From the NCBI GenBank assembly GCA_013399015.1, contig VWZX01010273.1, positions 6,847,950 through 6,911,949 of the forward strand: 64,000 bases of DNA, read 5' to 3'. Source of the DNA: Galbula dea (Eukaryota; Chordata; Aves; Piciformes; Galbulidae). Both the position numbers and the translations under genes were made by a program. Within the stretch, counting starts at the first letter, position 1; each line of letters opens with the position of its first letter. Below are positions 14,831 through 28,376 of this stretch, piece by piece. The notes below the pieces were generated by a model that worked only from the letters and a program-made list of their open reading frames with translations, was not told where the DNA came from and did no database searches.

Positions 14831-16426
14831 TATATATCTTTTTTATTATATATAAGCTCACTATGCTTAACTTTTTCTTGTGACTATCTCTAAAAATGGA
14901 CAGGATGCAAAAGCATTAAATAGCCACTTGGAAGCTAGCTCTACCCCAGCAGGGCAGAGAAGACATTGGACAGGACCCATCAGTGCCTGACAACCCTACC
15001 ACTGGCTGCATACAGTCAGGATCTAGCTTCTACCCTTGAACCCAAGTGTCTTACCTGTCAACTACTATAAAATCCAAAAATGCACAGCTGCAGACTGCAG
15101 TCTGAAGCTGGCTCCAAGTGGGAGTAAGGAAGGAGAGAGCACCAACTAAGCAAACAACATACAATCATACACACATATGAAGCATGTCACAGCAGCTGAA
15201 GAGTTACTGAGCCCAAAATGGGAATCCCTCACCTTCACATATCTTTTGCAAATTCCTGTAAGCAACAGCTTGGATTATGTGATGCAACAAAACCACTTCA
15301 CATAGAAACATATATCCCCTCTATGGCTAATAAGAGATTTGTCTTAGTAACCTGTTCAGCCATCAAGTGTCACCTTTTTGGCTAATGGCTTAGATCAAAA
15401 GAAAGAACACACCTCATAATGTACATAACCAACTGTGTAATGCTGCTCAGTGGGGAAATATCCCTCCTGTAACAGTGCTGTGATTACCTTGTGCCTTGAA
15501 GCATGAGAGCTGATGATCTTTATCTCACCTTTCATAACTACAAACGCTACTATTGGTCATAAAATTATCCAGGCACTTCAAAAATTCAGCCACAATATTT
15601 GATTTGATGACCCTCTGCACTAAGGACTAGCACAAGCTCACTAGGTATCCACTGTCTGGCAAGTCGTTTGTTTTAAATTACACTTTTATTTTCATAGTGC
15701 AGAACAGGATTAGAATAACCTTCTGAGTAAGTTTCACTACAGCCTTCATAAAACATTGTGAGCAGCTAAATCAAACCTTGCTTAAGGGCCTGACTGTGAC
15801 TTCAGCTTATGCTAGATGTCATAATAAATCCATTCTTGCAGGAGATGCCAACACCTTTCCACCCACAGCAGGTGGACTAGAAACGTGGTGAATATGCAGA
15901 GACAATATCCTCCTGCCCTAGCTTTCCACATAGGAGCCAGCACAACCCTCACAACATGCTGCAGTGTCACCACTTCCCTCCTCTTTCCAAACCCTGCAAT
16001 ACAGGAAGATGGTCTCAGGGAGAGAGAGGTTCCTGGGCCACATCACCACGTGTGATAATCCTCAGGTGTTCAGTTCAAGCAGCACTTCTTGCTCTGACAA
16101 ATGCCCAAAGGTATAGTTTAAGACTTTTTGTTTTAATTCCATAATCCTGGATGCTTAGGGGTGAAGAATCCCAATGTGTTCTTTTCCTAAAGAAATCTCC
16201 CCCATCTTTTGGTTAAATAAGGTGGTCTGAAATGAGGTATTTCTTATTAAGACACAATAGTAACCAAGACTGAAGAAAACTCTTAAAAATCCAAATCAAA
16301 AAACAACCCACAATAACAAGAAACCACAACTTTTTATCAGGCAGCTCAGAAGATGAAAAAAATCAAATAAAAAGACTCGGTTGTTAAACAGCAAGTAGCC
16401 ACAGTTCCTCCTACCCACCCAACACA

Positions 16427-16487
16427 ACCTCAGGGGTTGGAAGGGACCTGTGAAGATCATCTAGTCCAACCCCCCTGGCAGAGGTTG
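16427..16487 (-). mobile_element. Short CR1 3'-proximal fragment, reverse orientation
   Basis: CCTCAGGGGTTGGAAGGGAC, then TCATCTAGTCCAACCCCCCT and GGCAGAGG on the plus strand match the CR1 3' region in reverse. Only about 60 bp remain and the terminal octamer repeat is missing. Confidence 0.85.
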
Positions 16488-18800
16488 TGTGCAGGCTGTC
16501 ATGCTGATTTAGATCCCAGAACTTCACAAGGGAAAAAGGACAGATTGCAAGTGAAATTAAAACAGGTATTCTCAACAAGCATGTCAGATGTCTGAAAATT
16601 CATTCCTCTGTAAGGTTTTGTAAGTGAAGCCTCTTGGTTCCATCACATTTGCATACTAGTTACCAAAACAGCTTCTAAAAAGGTGAAAAACTGGGGGAGA
16701 GGCAATAGGAGGTTTATATATGTAATGAGTTTGGGAAAAAAAAAAAACACCAAACCCAAACAAGAAAACAAAGTGAAGCTAACTCAGAAATTATTGTATT
16801 CAACAATAATGACATTTCAGAAAAAAAGGACATTTTTATCCCCAAAACTCAAACCCTTCAGTTTAGAATATTCTATAAAATGAGCATCTGTCAAAGCAAT
16901 CCAAAAAGACACCATTGCCAGGAGTTACATATTTAGGTGGTTGCTTGCTAGTAAACTGCCATGGCAACCACAATAGCACCTGAGGTGCAGTGTTCCTCTG
17001 AGAAACAAAACACCTTCCCTTGAGAAAGAAAATAATTTCACAAAGGTGCAACAGAAAAAGTCATTTTTAAGCAAGATAAGGAGCTTCAGTGATGGTAGAG
17101 TCACTGAACTCCAAAATCAAGCCCTCATCTTCTTTACCTAACAGCATGAACACACAGCACTGCAGGATGCAGGATGATAGAAACATATCTGAACTGACCA
17201 GCACATATCCACATGCCTTAGCTCAGCTCTTTCCTACAGCAGACTGCACATCATGCTTAAGTCAACTCTCAAGGAAAAGCAATTCTAAACCCATGTTATT
17301 CTCCAAGCTAACTTTATATAATGCATTATTTTTGAGTGCACTCTCTCTCACTCATTTTTAGGAGACTGTTGTATTATTATACACCCCCACTGGCTAGGTT
17401 TCAAGGAGAGGGTTGAAACACATCTCTCTAAGAAACCTGCCCTTCCCTTCCCTTGCTCTTCTGGCTTTCCTTCTAGTCTCAAGTCTAAGAGAGAAAGAAA
17501 TGACACAGATCATCCCAAGCAACAAAAAGGGAAAATATTGAAGATAAATAAAACTGCTGACAAGGGCAGACACTTCACTTTCTTTTTCTGATACCAGAGA
17601 AGCTTCCAGTGCTTTTAACTTGCTATTTATGAATGTCACTGACTGACATTCAACTTCTGTGTTTTTAGCAGACTCACTTATTGTCACACTAACATTTTAT
17701 TAAGCTTCTCCCTGCCACTTTTACCTTAACTTTAAAACTTAGCCTGGAATCCCTGTGCAGGCTGATACCATTAATAAACTGGAACCCAAGAGATTAAACA
17801 TGATTAGTGATCCACACCTTCCATTTTATTTCAGAGGAGATTTTGGATTCTTTTATTTTTGAAAAGGTGAAATAATTTGGTCTAACCATGCACTTAGGAA
17901 TAACATTCACTTACAAGGGGTAAAATATTTCTTGGTCTTTCTTCCTCCCTTGGTCTTCAATTTACTTTAAAACCACAGTTTCATGTGCTCTTAGACATCT
18001 GCTATTAACAGTACCATACATGAAAGATTATTAATATATACAATTACTGTGATGACTGATACTCTTATCACTGTGTCAAAAACCTATAATTCAAGAGAAT
18101 GTTTTCTTTCAACCATATTTTAGCATGCAATTCTTGAATCAAGCATTAATCAATGCTTTGAATTTTTCATTTACTATATAAATGGAGAAAGCTTAAACCA
18201 CACAAGATGGTGAACACTGAAATGGTGAAATAAACCCCATGTTTAAATCAACTGTTTCTTAGGAATTCTGAACAAAGATGCTTTTTTTCCACATGTAGCT
18301 CAACTTCTGTTTAACTTGCAACTGTGCTCTCTGCCTCACACATTGTGTGGCATCTACAATAAACAACACTTGCTTATATAGAAGAAGATATGAGATTGAT
18401 TTTTTAATTATTATTATTACTTTATCAGTCCAGTGCAGAGAAGCTCCAAATGCAAGCCAGCTGCCATAAGGACTTCCTCTGAGACTGCCAGCCACAACAG
18501 TACAATCCAGTCAGGCTTCAATATGCAGAAGGTATCCATCTTCAATAATATCTATCACTAATGATCAATTAATCATTATCATTAATATCTATGATTAATC
18601 TACTTTGATTCCTCTTAGACACAACGCTTTAAACTCCAAACTGTTCACAGGACTGAACTTAAGCTAAAAAAACTGATAATGCTGGTGACAAATATGCTGT
18701 TGTTCAACAATGACTGAAAGAGCATAAAGGCAGTAAACTAACATACAGCTGCTTCATAGTATAAAGATAGTTCCAGTTTTCTCTGCAGCACTACAAAAAT

Positions 18801-19174
18801 CACTTGGTCTGTTCAGCCTGGAGAAGAGGTTAGACCTCACTGCAGTTTATAAATTCCTCACCAGAGGTGAAGGAGGGGCAGGAGCTGATCTCTTCTCTCT
18901 GGTGACCAGTGACAGGGCACAAGGGAATGGCATGAAGCTGTGCCAGGGGAGGTTCAGGTTAGATCTTAGGAAAAGGGTCTTCACCCAGAGGGTGGTAGAG
19001 CATGGGAACAGGCTCCCCAGGGATACAGTCATGGCACCAACTCTTGTGGAACTCAAGAAGCATTTGAACAATGCTCCTAGACACATGGTGTGACTTTGGG
19101 AGTGTCCTGTGCATTGACAGGGCTTCGTGACCCTTTTGGGCCCCTTCCAACTCGAGATAGTCTATGATTCTACG
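18801..19174 (+). mobile_element. CR1 LINE 3' fragment
   Basis: The fragment runs from a TTCAGCCTGGAGAAGAGG block through CACAAGGGAATGGCATGAAG, TGCCAGGGGAGGTTCAGGTT, CTTCACCCAGAGGGTGGTAG and GACACATGGTGTGACTTTGG to the terminal TCTATGATTCTACG. It is about 375 bp, 5'-truncated, and antisense to NELL1. The open frames over it on both strands are remnants of the repeat, not genes. Confidence 0.95.
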
Positions 19175-22100
19175 AAAGGAGGTTTTACAGGAAGAGCTAC
19201 AGCAGGTAGTAGAACTGGAAAGGTATTCAGAGTTTCATGTACCAAATAGTTTTCTAATGTTGGAAGTTCACAAAGTCATGATCCCAGAAAGCTGAAAATT
19301 TTGAAGCTAATATCTTCGTTCAACAGAAATATTTTCAAAGTGCTCAACAATCATGAAGTGCAAAGGTACAGACTGGTGAAGCACTTCACCATGTTCTCAA
19401 CTTTAAGCACCTGAGCAGTTCCAGCTAACTCATCCACATTTGACATCTGGAGGAAATGCTCTAAGTGATGTGTTGCAGTGCTGAGGGGAGTGAAAAGATT
19501 CATTATGCTTTCTGCTTCTTCCATGGTGGAGCTTGCTTAATTTTGCAGCAATAAGACACCGACTCCTTGAGCTCTCACACAACACTGACTCACTGGCCCC
19601 TCAGGTTTTTCTTTTTTTGTACTATCCTAGTAAATTAGGATTCAGATTGAATTGTAGATTAAGTATTGGAAAAGGTCTTCTGATGATAAGGGTATCAAAG
19701 CACTGGAATCGATTTCTAGGTGGAAGCCTTTGTCACCATTGTTGTAATGGGTAAAACATGGTATGGAAAAGAACTGTGCTGTGAAATTTTCCCCAATATT
19801 CTATTTCATTTGATCCACAAAAAATACTGGAAGCACTTCTAAAAGACCTTGGATCTCTGTAGGTGGCAAAGAATACTTTTAAATCCAGCTCTCGAAACCT
19901 GGCATTAAGAAAAGAGTATTCTGTTCTCAAAGGGAATAAAAGAACTCAAACAACCAAGCTTACAAACACTCTGAGCCAAACAATTTCCAATTTTACCTTT
20001 GGATTTCTTTTCAAGTTAGGATATAAAGTTATTCAGCCTTTAATGAAGACAGTAAATGAGGCATGAGCCATAAACCAGCTGAATATTATAGAAGTCTGAT
20101 GAAATGAAAACTCTTTCTTTCTATCATAACACCACATTCCTACATCTTCTATTTCAACACCACCATTCAGAATACTCAGCTACTCACAATCATACTATTA
20201 ATGCAGGTAATAAAAACATCTCCTCTTTAGAGAAGAAATGCCAGGACACCCTTAGATATAAATTTCTAGTTTTCTGTCACTGGTTTCATGGTTTGTGGGG
20301 TTTTTTTCTGTGTGGGACTTCACTTTTTATGAAGAATTAGGTTCAAAGATTAAGGACAGTAGTAAAGTATTGCATGGGGCATTTCCTTAACACCTGCACA
20401 TAGAAAACACCTATTCTTTATGTATTTATTTCCTACTATCATCTTCTTTCACTAATGTCAGTGAAGATGATGGGTTACAAGGTTTTCAAGGATGTTAATA
20501 CAGACATCAAAAATTAAACTGGCAAGCACAAGAGCAATCTTTCATTTGGTCACCACACATTCAAGTCATTCATCAGTCTAGAGCTCTCCTATCTCTCCTT
20601 GAAGGTGATTCAAATGTTACACCAAATTCGACAAGAAATTAGCCTGGAACTTTTGGACTGTAGAGACCTTATGCTGTGCACCTAATTTAATATCTTAAAC
20701 TTGAGGACTAACCTCAAGTTACATTTGACTCTCATGGGGAGAAGATTGCCTGTGCATTAGCTTACAATACCAGCACTAACATAAATCACAGCTACTGAAT
20801 TTATTTATTGATAAGCATGCTAATGAAATCTGTTTGCTGGCTCACTTCAGCTTTGTTTCCTCATCATTAAAGGTATAGACACTTAATCACTTTCCTAAAC
20901 TAGTACCCACATTTTGTTCTTTGTGCTGAGCTGGACAAGAGGAGTGCTACACTCTGCTGTCTCCAAATAATTAAAGCAAGTGTTTACTCCTTAGGCTATT
21001 AATATGCACACAGTCTTTCCAAATATTTAAATTACTTAGTCAAATAACATAGTAGTAGAGATTACAGATACTTTGGCCAAAGCTGCTATTTTTGAGGTCA
21101 CACTCCCACATGACTATTACTAGCTCCCTAAGAGGTACAGGTTCCTGGTTCCTAGACCAAAATCTGTAGCCCTGATGTATATCTCTGGGGTTCATGTGTA
21201 AGTGTAGGGCAATTCACAGCACAGGCTTTACATCAGTGAGCCTGCTGAGCAGGAAGCAGCTCAGGCTAGTTGACCAAAAAAAAGAAAAAGGCAAAAAAAG
21301 GGCTTAGCTCAAATCCCACCTCTCCTCCAGGCTTAGAGACCTCACTCAACAGGGAGACCTCTGCCTCACATTTCTCAAGAACATGGGCACAATGGGCCAA
21401 AGCATGTAGGCTCCTAATTCCTACTTAAGCACTCAAAACACCCATTAAAGTCATGAGAATTTAAGGATTTAAGTGGAAGATTAAGAGCTGAAGTATCTTT
21501 AGGGATTGATCCTTTCTCTCACAAGGTGACAACAGGTTTTTTTTTTTCTTCTCTGAAAAAGAAGCAGCTTGTCCCCTTTGTGCAACAGCCCAACCATGGA
21601 ATGTGTTCAGACACACTGAGTATCCAGGTCACTCCTCCACCTCAGAGAATTCACATTGCCACTGCACTGGTCATCATCCTAACAATCAGAGCAAACTCAC
21701 CTGCAGCTGAACTTCAAACCGGTTTGCATTTGCTCATGAAAAGAGTGATCAGGAGGGAGTGAAATTTCCCTTGTAAAGCCAACAATCAAGGCACATACAA
21801 AGGCAAGGGAAAAACACTGACAACAATCTTTGCTTAATTTATCAAACATTTATCTGATTACCCAAGCAAGCATAGTTTTCTTCTGTGAGAATGTACCTTT
21901 TCTGCTGCACCTGCTGCACTTTTTCATCTGCTTTACAAAGAGCAGAGATGGATGGGGCTTTTTTATCTGCTCCTGTCCCTGTGGCAATGGCCACTTGACT
22001 GTATCGTTACTGCTTTGTGAGGCTGACTTCAGGCACCCTTAGAGGCACGTTCTTGGGATCCAGCACTTAGGGAACTGTGGCAACACAACAATGCTGAGCC

Positions 22101-25100
22101 CTGGTAGTCAGCTGTTGCTTTTTTGGGATCACACTGAGCTCTGGTTCCACTGGAAGCAGAATGTAAGGAGCCCATGGAAACACTAGGAAGCCTTTTCATT
22201 AACTTTGGAAGATAAGACATTAGAAAAATAACGTCAATGCACAGACAATGTTAAAAAATAATTACAAAAGGTTTGGGAAAGTATTTGCACACTGCTGAAA
22301 TCACCTGTTAATAGCTCTTCAACTCTCACACCATGCCCACCTAGAGACAGTAAGGCAAGCACAGTCAAAAGCAGAATGTTTAACTTCTGCTTCTCAAGCC
22401 ATTGACTAAAACTGCTGGTCTAAGCTTCAGAGAACATACCTGTAATCACAGATTACAGCAAAGTTCTCAGGAAGTTCAGCTAAAAATCAAGAAGCCTAAC
22501 AGAAAAAAAAACACACATGATGGAGAGACTACATAGCTCACCTGTCCAAACAACAATGTCAGCCACACTGTGAGAGACTGGGGTTGGCATCAAGTTTGAT
22601 GAGGCATTTACTAAAAAACATGGCTGGCACCTTTTGAAAGGAAAGCTGGGCATTTACAGCAAATAAGAAGTTAGCAAACAGTGCAATGAAGGCAGCTGGT
22701 GAGTAGCTAGGCTTTGTTCAGATGTGACAAATGCAGCATCTTAGGACCACAAACTACTGGAAAGGAACAAACACAACCACCCCAATGTGTCCTGTATCAG
22801 TAAGTTCCATGCAGTTCAAGAGTATTCAGTGCCTCCTCAACACACAGTTGGCTTGCTGTACAGTTTTGATAGCATTCCCATTGTATGCTTTTCATGCAAA
22901 AATTAATTACTTCTATCTGTCAGGCATCACAAGCTCTATTACACTAAACTGAGGTTTTGGTTGTTTGTTTCTCTGATGTTTTAATTATTGCAACATGATT
23001 ACTACAGACAAAACAACAGCCTAAAGGTACAGACAGAGCTAACATCTAAAATATTCCAGTCTATAAATATGTATGAGTGTGCAGGCTGCTATGGACAATG
23101 CTTCTGTTTATAAATAAGCCACTCACATAGTCAAAGCTTAGAACACTTTTTTACCTTCACCTAAGGTTTATTAACATCCTTCAAAATTGCTTGTCATCAC
23201 AACAAAGTGGCTTTTAGGAAATGGCTAAACATCATTCACTTTTACAGGGGTAGAAAGGGTGATGGAGGGAAAGGCATGAAACTTGGTGTGAGATACTTGT
23301 AGTCATTACACTGAAATGCACAACACACAAACTGTGAAGAGCATAATGATTTGACAACACAAGAACATTTATCCTCATGCTTACATCTCACTACTCATGT
23401 CATTCAAGACAACCTTGGTTAAATGTTAAAAGAGTTGACTTCTAAGTGCAAGGAGCATGAGAATATAACACTGCATTGAAGACAAAACTCATCTAAACTC
23501 TTCAGGCAGTGTTCAGTTCAATCCTTCACAGCTGCCACCCGAGCACCATCCCTGCCTTGCTATTCACTGAGGACCCTGTCCTGTGGTTCTCTGGCACTAC
23601 AATGCTAGAGACTCACAGGAAAAAGCTCTTAAAACTTTTAATAAGTTGTACTTCATCCACACATACACTAAAACATCAGCACACAGTTACCACAAGTCAA
23701 GTCACAAGGAACAAAGCTCACCACTGTAGAGCCTACTGAGCTGAACACCACAGCCCAAAAGGGCTAGAGAAAACAAGAAGGTGTCTGCTGCAGAGAAGTC
23801 CTCCCAAATCTACCCAGTGCTCCTCCTCATATCAGAAAGGGCAGCAGAAGTGCAACAGGGACAGCTTTCAGCTCTAGCTTCTTCCCCAGTGGCTGCCAGG
23901 GAAGAACCAACACATGGAAAGGGTGTACTGCTATCCAGCACTTTGCAGCCCTTCTCTCAGCATTTTTTTCAGTTCTACCAAGTGAAGCTACAGCAGACAA
24001 TGTGTGAGTTCAGGTTCACATTATTTAGATTCAATAAGAGCTTTAATGATACTTTCTCTTCCTGGATGGATTTGCCATTTTCTATTATGTTTGTCTTTAG
24101 TTTCAAGGACTATCATCCACTCTTCCCATTCTACCTGTAATCACTCATTTGGGTGCCAAGAGATTGACTCCCAGCTAGAACCAAACCACAGCAGTCACCT
24201 CTGACAATGCATTACTTAAAACACCAAAACCCAACACATACAGGCTCTTATTCTCTCACATCACACTCAAGATTAGTTCTGCATGAACAATACCACTCCC
24301 AGCATCATTCCCTTCAAAACCTTCTTGGAATAATCCTTTTCCATAATGCCTAAAAGCCCTGAAAAATGGTTCACCTAAATGTGTACTCCAACTAGTTCCA
24401 CATTTTGGCCTTTTTTTTTCTTCCAGCTGTCTGTAGCTTCCTGTTGTTATCTCCTGACAGTGTTTGACAAGGAGCAGTAACCACACAGCAGCTCTGCCTT
24501 GCTGGAGATGAGCCACTGCTACCTTCAAGTGACTGCCAATCCTGTGGAGCAGGGCAAGAGAGGAAACCTTTGCTGAGATATGATCTTGACCTGGACATCA
24601 CAGACTTCACTTGGGAGCAAAGTCTGATGTAGAGGCTGACAGCTCTGGTTGCAGTCAGAAGTACTTCAATTTCCCACTTTTCAGAGAGAGATACCTCTGC
24701 CTCACTTTCATCACCACAACAGATGCATGTCAGCAGAATTATTCTAGGTTTACAAAAATAAACTTTAAAGCAGAAACTATTCACTTTTTTTTTTTTAGAA
24801 AGCACAGTTTTAGTTAAGCAAAAAGGAAGCTGGGTTAGAATTTCAGCTTCAAACCACATTCCCACATATTTTTTTCTCCCAGCTAAACACAGTCACTTGT
24901 CTCATAGTTAGGTTATAAAGGCTCCTGGAAAACAAATCCTTTTTTTATCATACATCTAAATAACACCTATCACAGTGATAGTCTGTGTCTAAAAACATAA
25001 GTCCCAGACAGTGTAGACATATAAGAAGTTGTAAGCATACATAACTCCTCTATCTTTAGATCTTTCCCTGCCATGTGACATATACACACACTGATCTAGC

Positions 25101-25649
25101 TAACCATGAGTAAGAAAAAGCCCCAAGACTAAAGTGGCATATCTTAAGGAAGGCTGACTATAAAACCAGCAAAAAACCAAAACACTGGCACTTCAGTGGC
25201 ACAGCACAAGCATATTGATTCACATTAATTACATACATACTTATATAGAGGCTATCTCCTATCTCTATGCCTATCATAACATCACATTACTCCTGCAACT
25301 CAGCTAAGCATTACACAGCAACTCAGTCTTGATATTGGCTAAACAACTGCAACAAAAATAGATTCTTATTTTTCTCAAGAAGCATTTTTTTTCCTTGATA
25401 TAGTCAAACAAAACTTTTTATATGCCCCATACATAAAACTGACCTCTGATAAGATATACAAATGACACACCTTCAAACACTGTTCCCCTAGGGTTTAAAT
25501 ACACCCTGGATCAGGAATATCAAAGAATAACATCTGATGCTGCAGCAGTTGAAGACTGATAAACTCAGTTTAGCCTCTGTAGCTCCAAACAGTTTACCAG
25601 ATGATACAGTCTGCCTTTCTATCTACAGGCCAAAAAACCTCCTACTGTT

Positions 25650-25678
25650 TATATATATATACTTTTTTTTTTTTTTCC
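25650..25678 (+). repeat. (TA)n followed by poly-T
   Basis: A short TA dinucleotide run is followed directly by a T homopolymer of about 14 bases, a likely length-polymorphic microsatellite. Confidence 0.9.
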
Positions 25679-28348
25679 CAAAAAGTAACAGTGCCAGATT
25701 TTATTCAGTATCATCTCTTTGCCTTAAGTAGTATTCTTTTCCAAGACTTAAGTCAAAGAAATTGCACCAATCAGGTTACAAATTAATTTTTTTCCCCAAT
25801 TAATACAAAAAGGAATTAAATTAAAAAGGAATAGACTGCTCATCCACCCTTGTATCTATATTTTTAAATTTTCCTCCCCTGGTTTCTAACTTGAACATTT
25901 TCTGGCTGTCTGAGGTTTTCTTGGCACCATGAATTCTTAAGAATTCAATATGCCTAGTGATTTTACAGGGGTCAGATTAAGACTGTGATGAAAATGATGG
26001 CTAATTACTCTGCTTTAGTAATAATATTAAAGGATGAGTTTTCAACTTGTTCACTCTAGAATTAACTGAAATACAGGAGAAACTACCAGGGAAAGATTTA
26101 TATTCAAAGAGGATTATGGCTAACAATAAAATGTTTACAAGATCAATGGGAACCAAGCACAAAACAGATATAGCTCAGGGGAATTCATATTGATTAGATT
26201 CCTTTGCAGTCCAAGATACAGTTCCCTTTTCCATCTTCATCATTTCTTCATTTTAAGACTTATGTGAATTGTAAAATAGCTATAACTGAGCTCCAGTTAC
26301 TTATATTGTGTAAACTACACAAAAAATGAAAGAATTCTACTTACCTGAAAGAGAAATTCATTTGTTTCCAACTGTGTAATGAGAGAGGATGGCTCAGTCC
26401 ACCTCCACATTCATCATCTGTTGCACATTAATGAATATCCAATAATGCCAATAGGAACCAAGAAACAACTGACAGAATCTGTTAGCACTCAGGCCATTGC
26501 CACTTTCCCTTGTGCATCCAGAACACAAAACAAAGTACTCCTGGCAACCAAACCAGCATATGGCACAAGCTGTATGTCTTTCTAACCTCCAATAGTTTGT
26601 AGCCTTCTATGTAGGATAACCCTGACAGTAAAAGCAGCAAGGTGGTAATTACTAAAAGGTATGATGGTGTTCTGCAGCTCCGCTGTTGTCTAGCATCAGT
26701 TGCCCTCCCAGCCACAAAGGCAGGTCATGTTTTAGCCAAATTTGATATTGCTGTTTGTACAGGAAAAGAAATCATTAAATGAAAACCAGCCAGAGTGGCA
26801 GTGCCAGGCTCTGAATTGATTCTTGTTGCAAAGACAGAGTGGAAATTGTGCCTTACATTCTTCCACAAACTGAGTGCACTTCAGATTGCTGCTGACCTTT
26901 TCATGCTAGCACTGACCCAGCTGGCTAGACTGAAAACCAAAGAGCAAATAAAGTCACCTAAGGGGTAAGAGGTTAAAGCAAGCCAGAACAGAGTAGAAGG
27001 CCTGACCTTCAAAGGTTAATGTCACTTGTGCCCAAGTAAATGGAGGAAATGTTGCATTACCAACACAGTGGTTCTTAGACATTGTAATTCCAGTGAAACA
27101 TGGTGCTTCACTGAACAAAAATTCACATGCATGAATCTAGCACCTCTAAGACTAGAGTCTCTTAAGAGTCTGAATCAGCCTAGTTGTTGGTTACACAGAC
27201 TCTAATATCTAGCAATGACCTGGATATTCCCACATGCTTGCCCAATTTTCTATTTTGTCAGGTAAGTTATGACACAAGTCCCTATAAGGACTGCAAATTT
27301 CTTTTTGCCTAAGAAACTCCCAATGGGGAACAATGCCCATTATTCTGATGGTAAGAAAGAGCTTCAAGGAGAGAAAATAAGGACTGTTCCTCTCCTAGAA
27401 ATGAGAATGCACCAGCAACAACTTCAGGCTGTAGTCTTATTTTTAGTTTCAGTTCAAATATAGCTCCTCATGCAATCCAATAAGAAAATATGCTGCTCTT
27501 TTTCTTAATTAAATTTATAAATGTGTTTCCATAAATGAATTGTACTAAAAAAAAAACCACAAGGAACTGATTTATTTGAAAATAAAACTTAATGCAAACA
27601 TATAAACCAGATATGTCTCAATTTCTGTTGTGAGCAGAAACAGATATTAAAATTGCTACACACCAGTGTAATCCTATTACATCTGGATAATGCCAAAAGC
27701 TCAATGCCTCTTAATAAATTCAGAATAGATTGCAGTTAATGCAGACACATCCTGTACCATCAGCATACAACTCAATCCCAAATGTATCTGAACAAAAGCC
27801 ATAAGGAGAAATGCCAGGAAAGGATGCAAAATCTGCATGCTAAAATCCTAAAAGGACAGCAGAGAGTTAACCACCTAGCAAAGCCCCCAGTTAGAAGCAA
27901 TATATTTTCCAATTCTTTCTTCATTTTCTTGCTTTGTTTCTTACATGCACATTAGCTTTGAACACCCAGAACTGTATCAGCAAGTCACTTAATAAATCTT
28001 GGGAGGAAAAAATGAAAGTGTGTCAGTATAAACTGACATTTGTCATGGATTTAGAAACTCTTGTACTTTTAGAACCAATTTTGGTTTTCCATCTACTGGA
28101 AACAAAAAATATCCACATAAAGAAAAAGGCAATAGATAATATTTACTGGAACAGCCCACAGTTATGCTATTACCAAGAGCAAAACCACTTTTTCTATTAA
28201 AAATAATAATAATAAAAAAAATTTATGAGAAACCAGCTGATTTTTTCATTTAGTTGCAGAGGTGTTGACTGATGGATAAAAACTTAATTTCATTCAGTAG
28301 TTTCCAAAGGGGAAAAAAAAATAACAGCTGTGAGAAAGGGATGGGGCT

Positions 28349-28376
28349 TGGGGGGTTTTTTTTTGTTTGTTTGTTG
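28349..28376 (+). repeat. G/T-only low-complexity tract
   Basis: TTGGGGGG followed by a T run and TTTG repeats. Confidence 0.8.

Noticed and set aside
14820..14865. AT-rich inverted-repeat-like sequence (ATTATATATC and TTATATATAAG)
   Set aside because: Arm matches are short and of very low complexity; expected by chance in AT-rich DNA.
24392..24865. Longest reading frame in the window (157 codons, minus strand)
   Set aside because: Serine-, cysteine- and lysine-rich without recognisable domains, with overlapping open frames on both strands and an A/T homopolymer inside it. Best explained as a chance frame in an intron.
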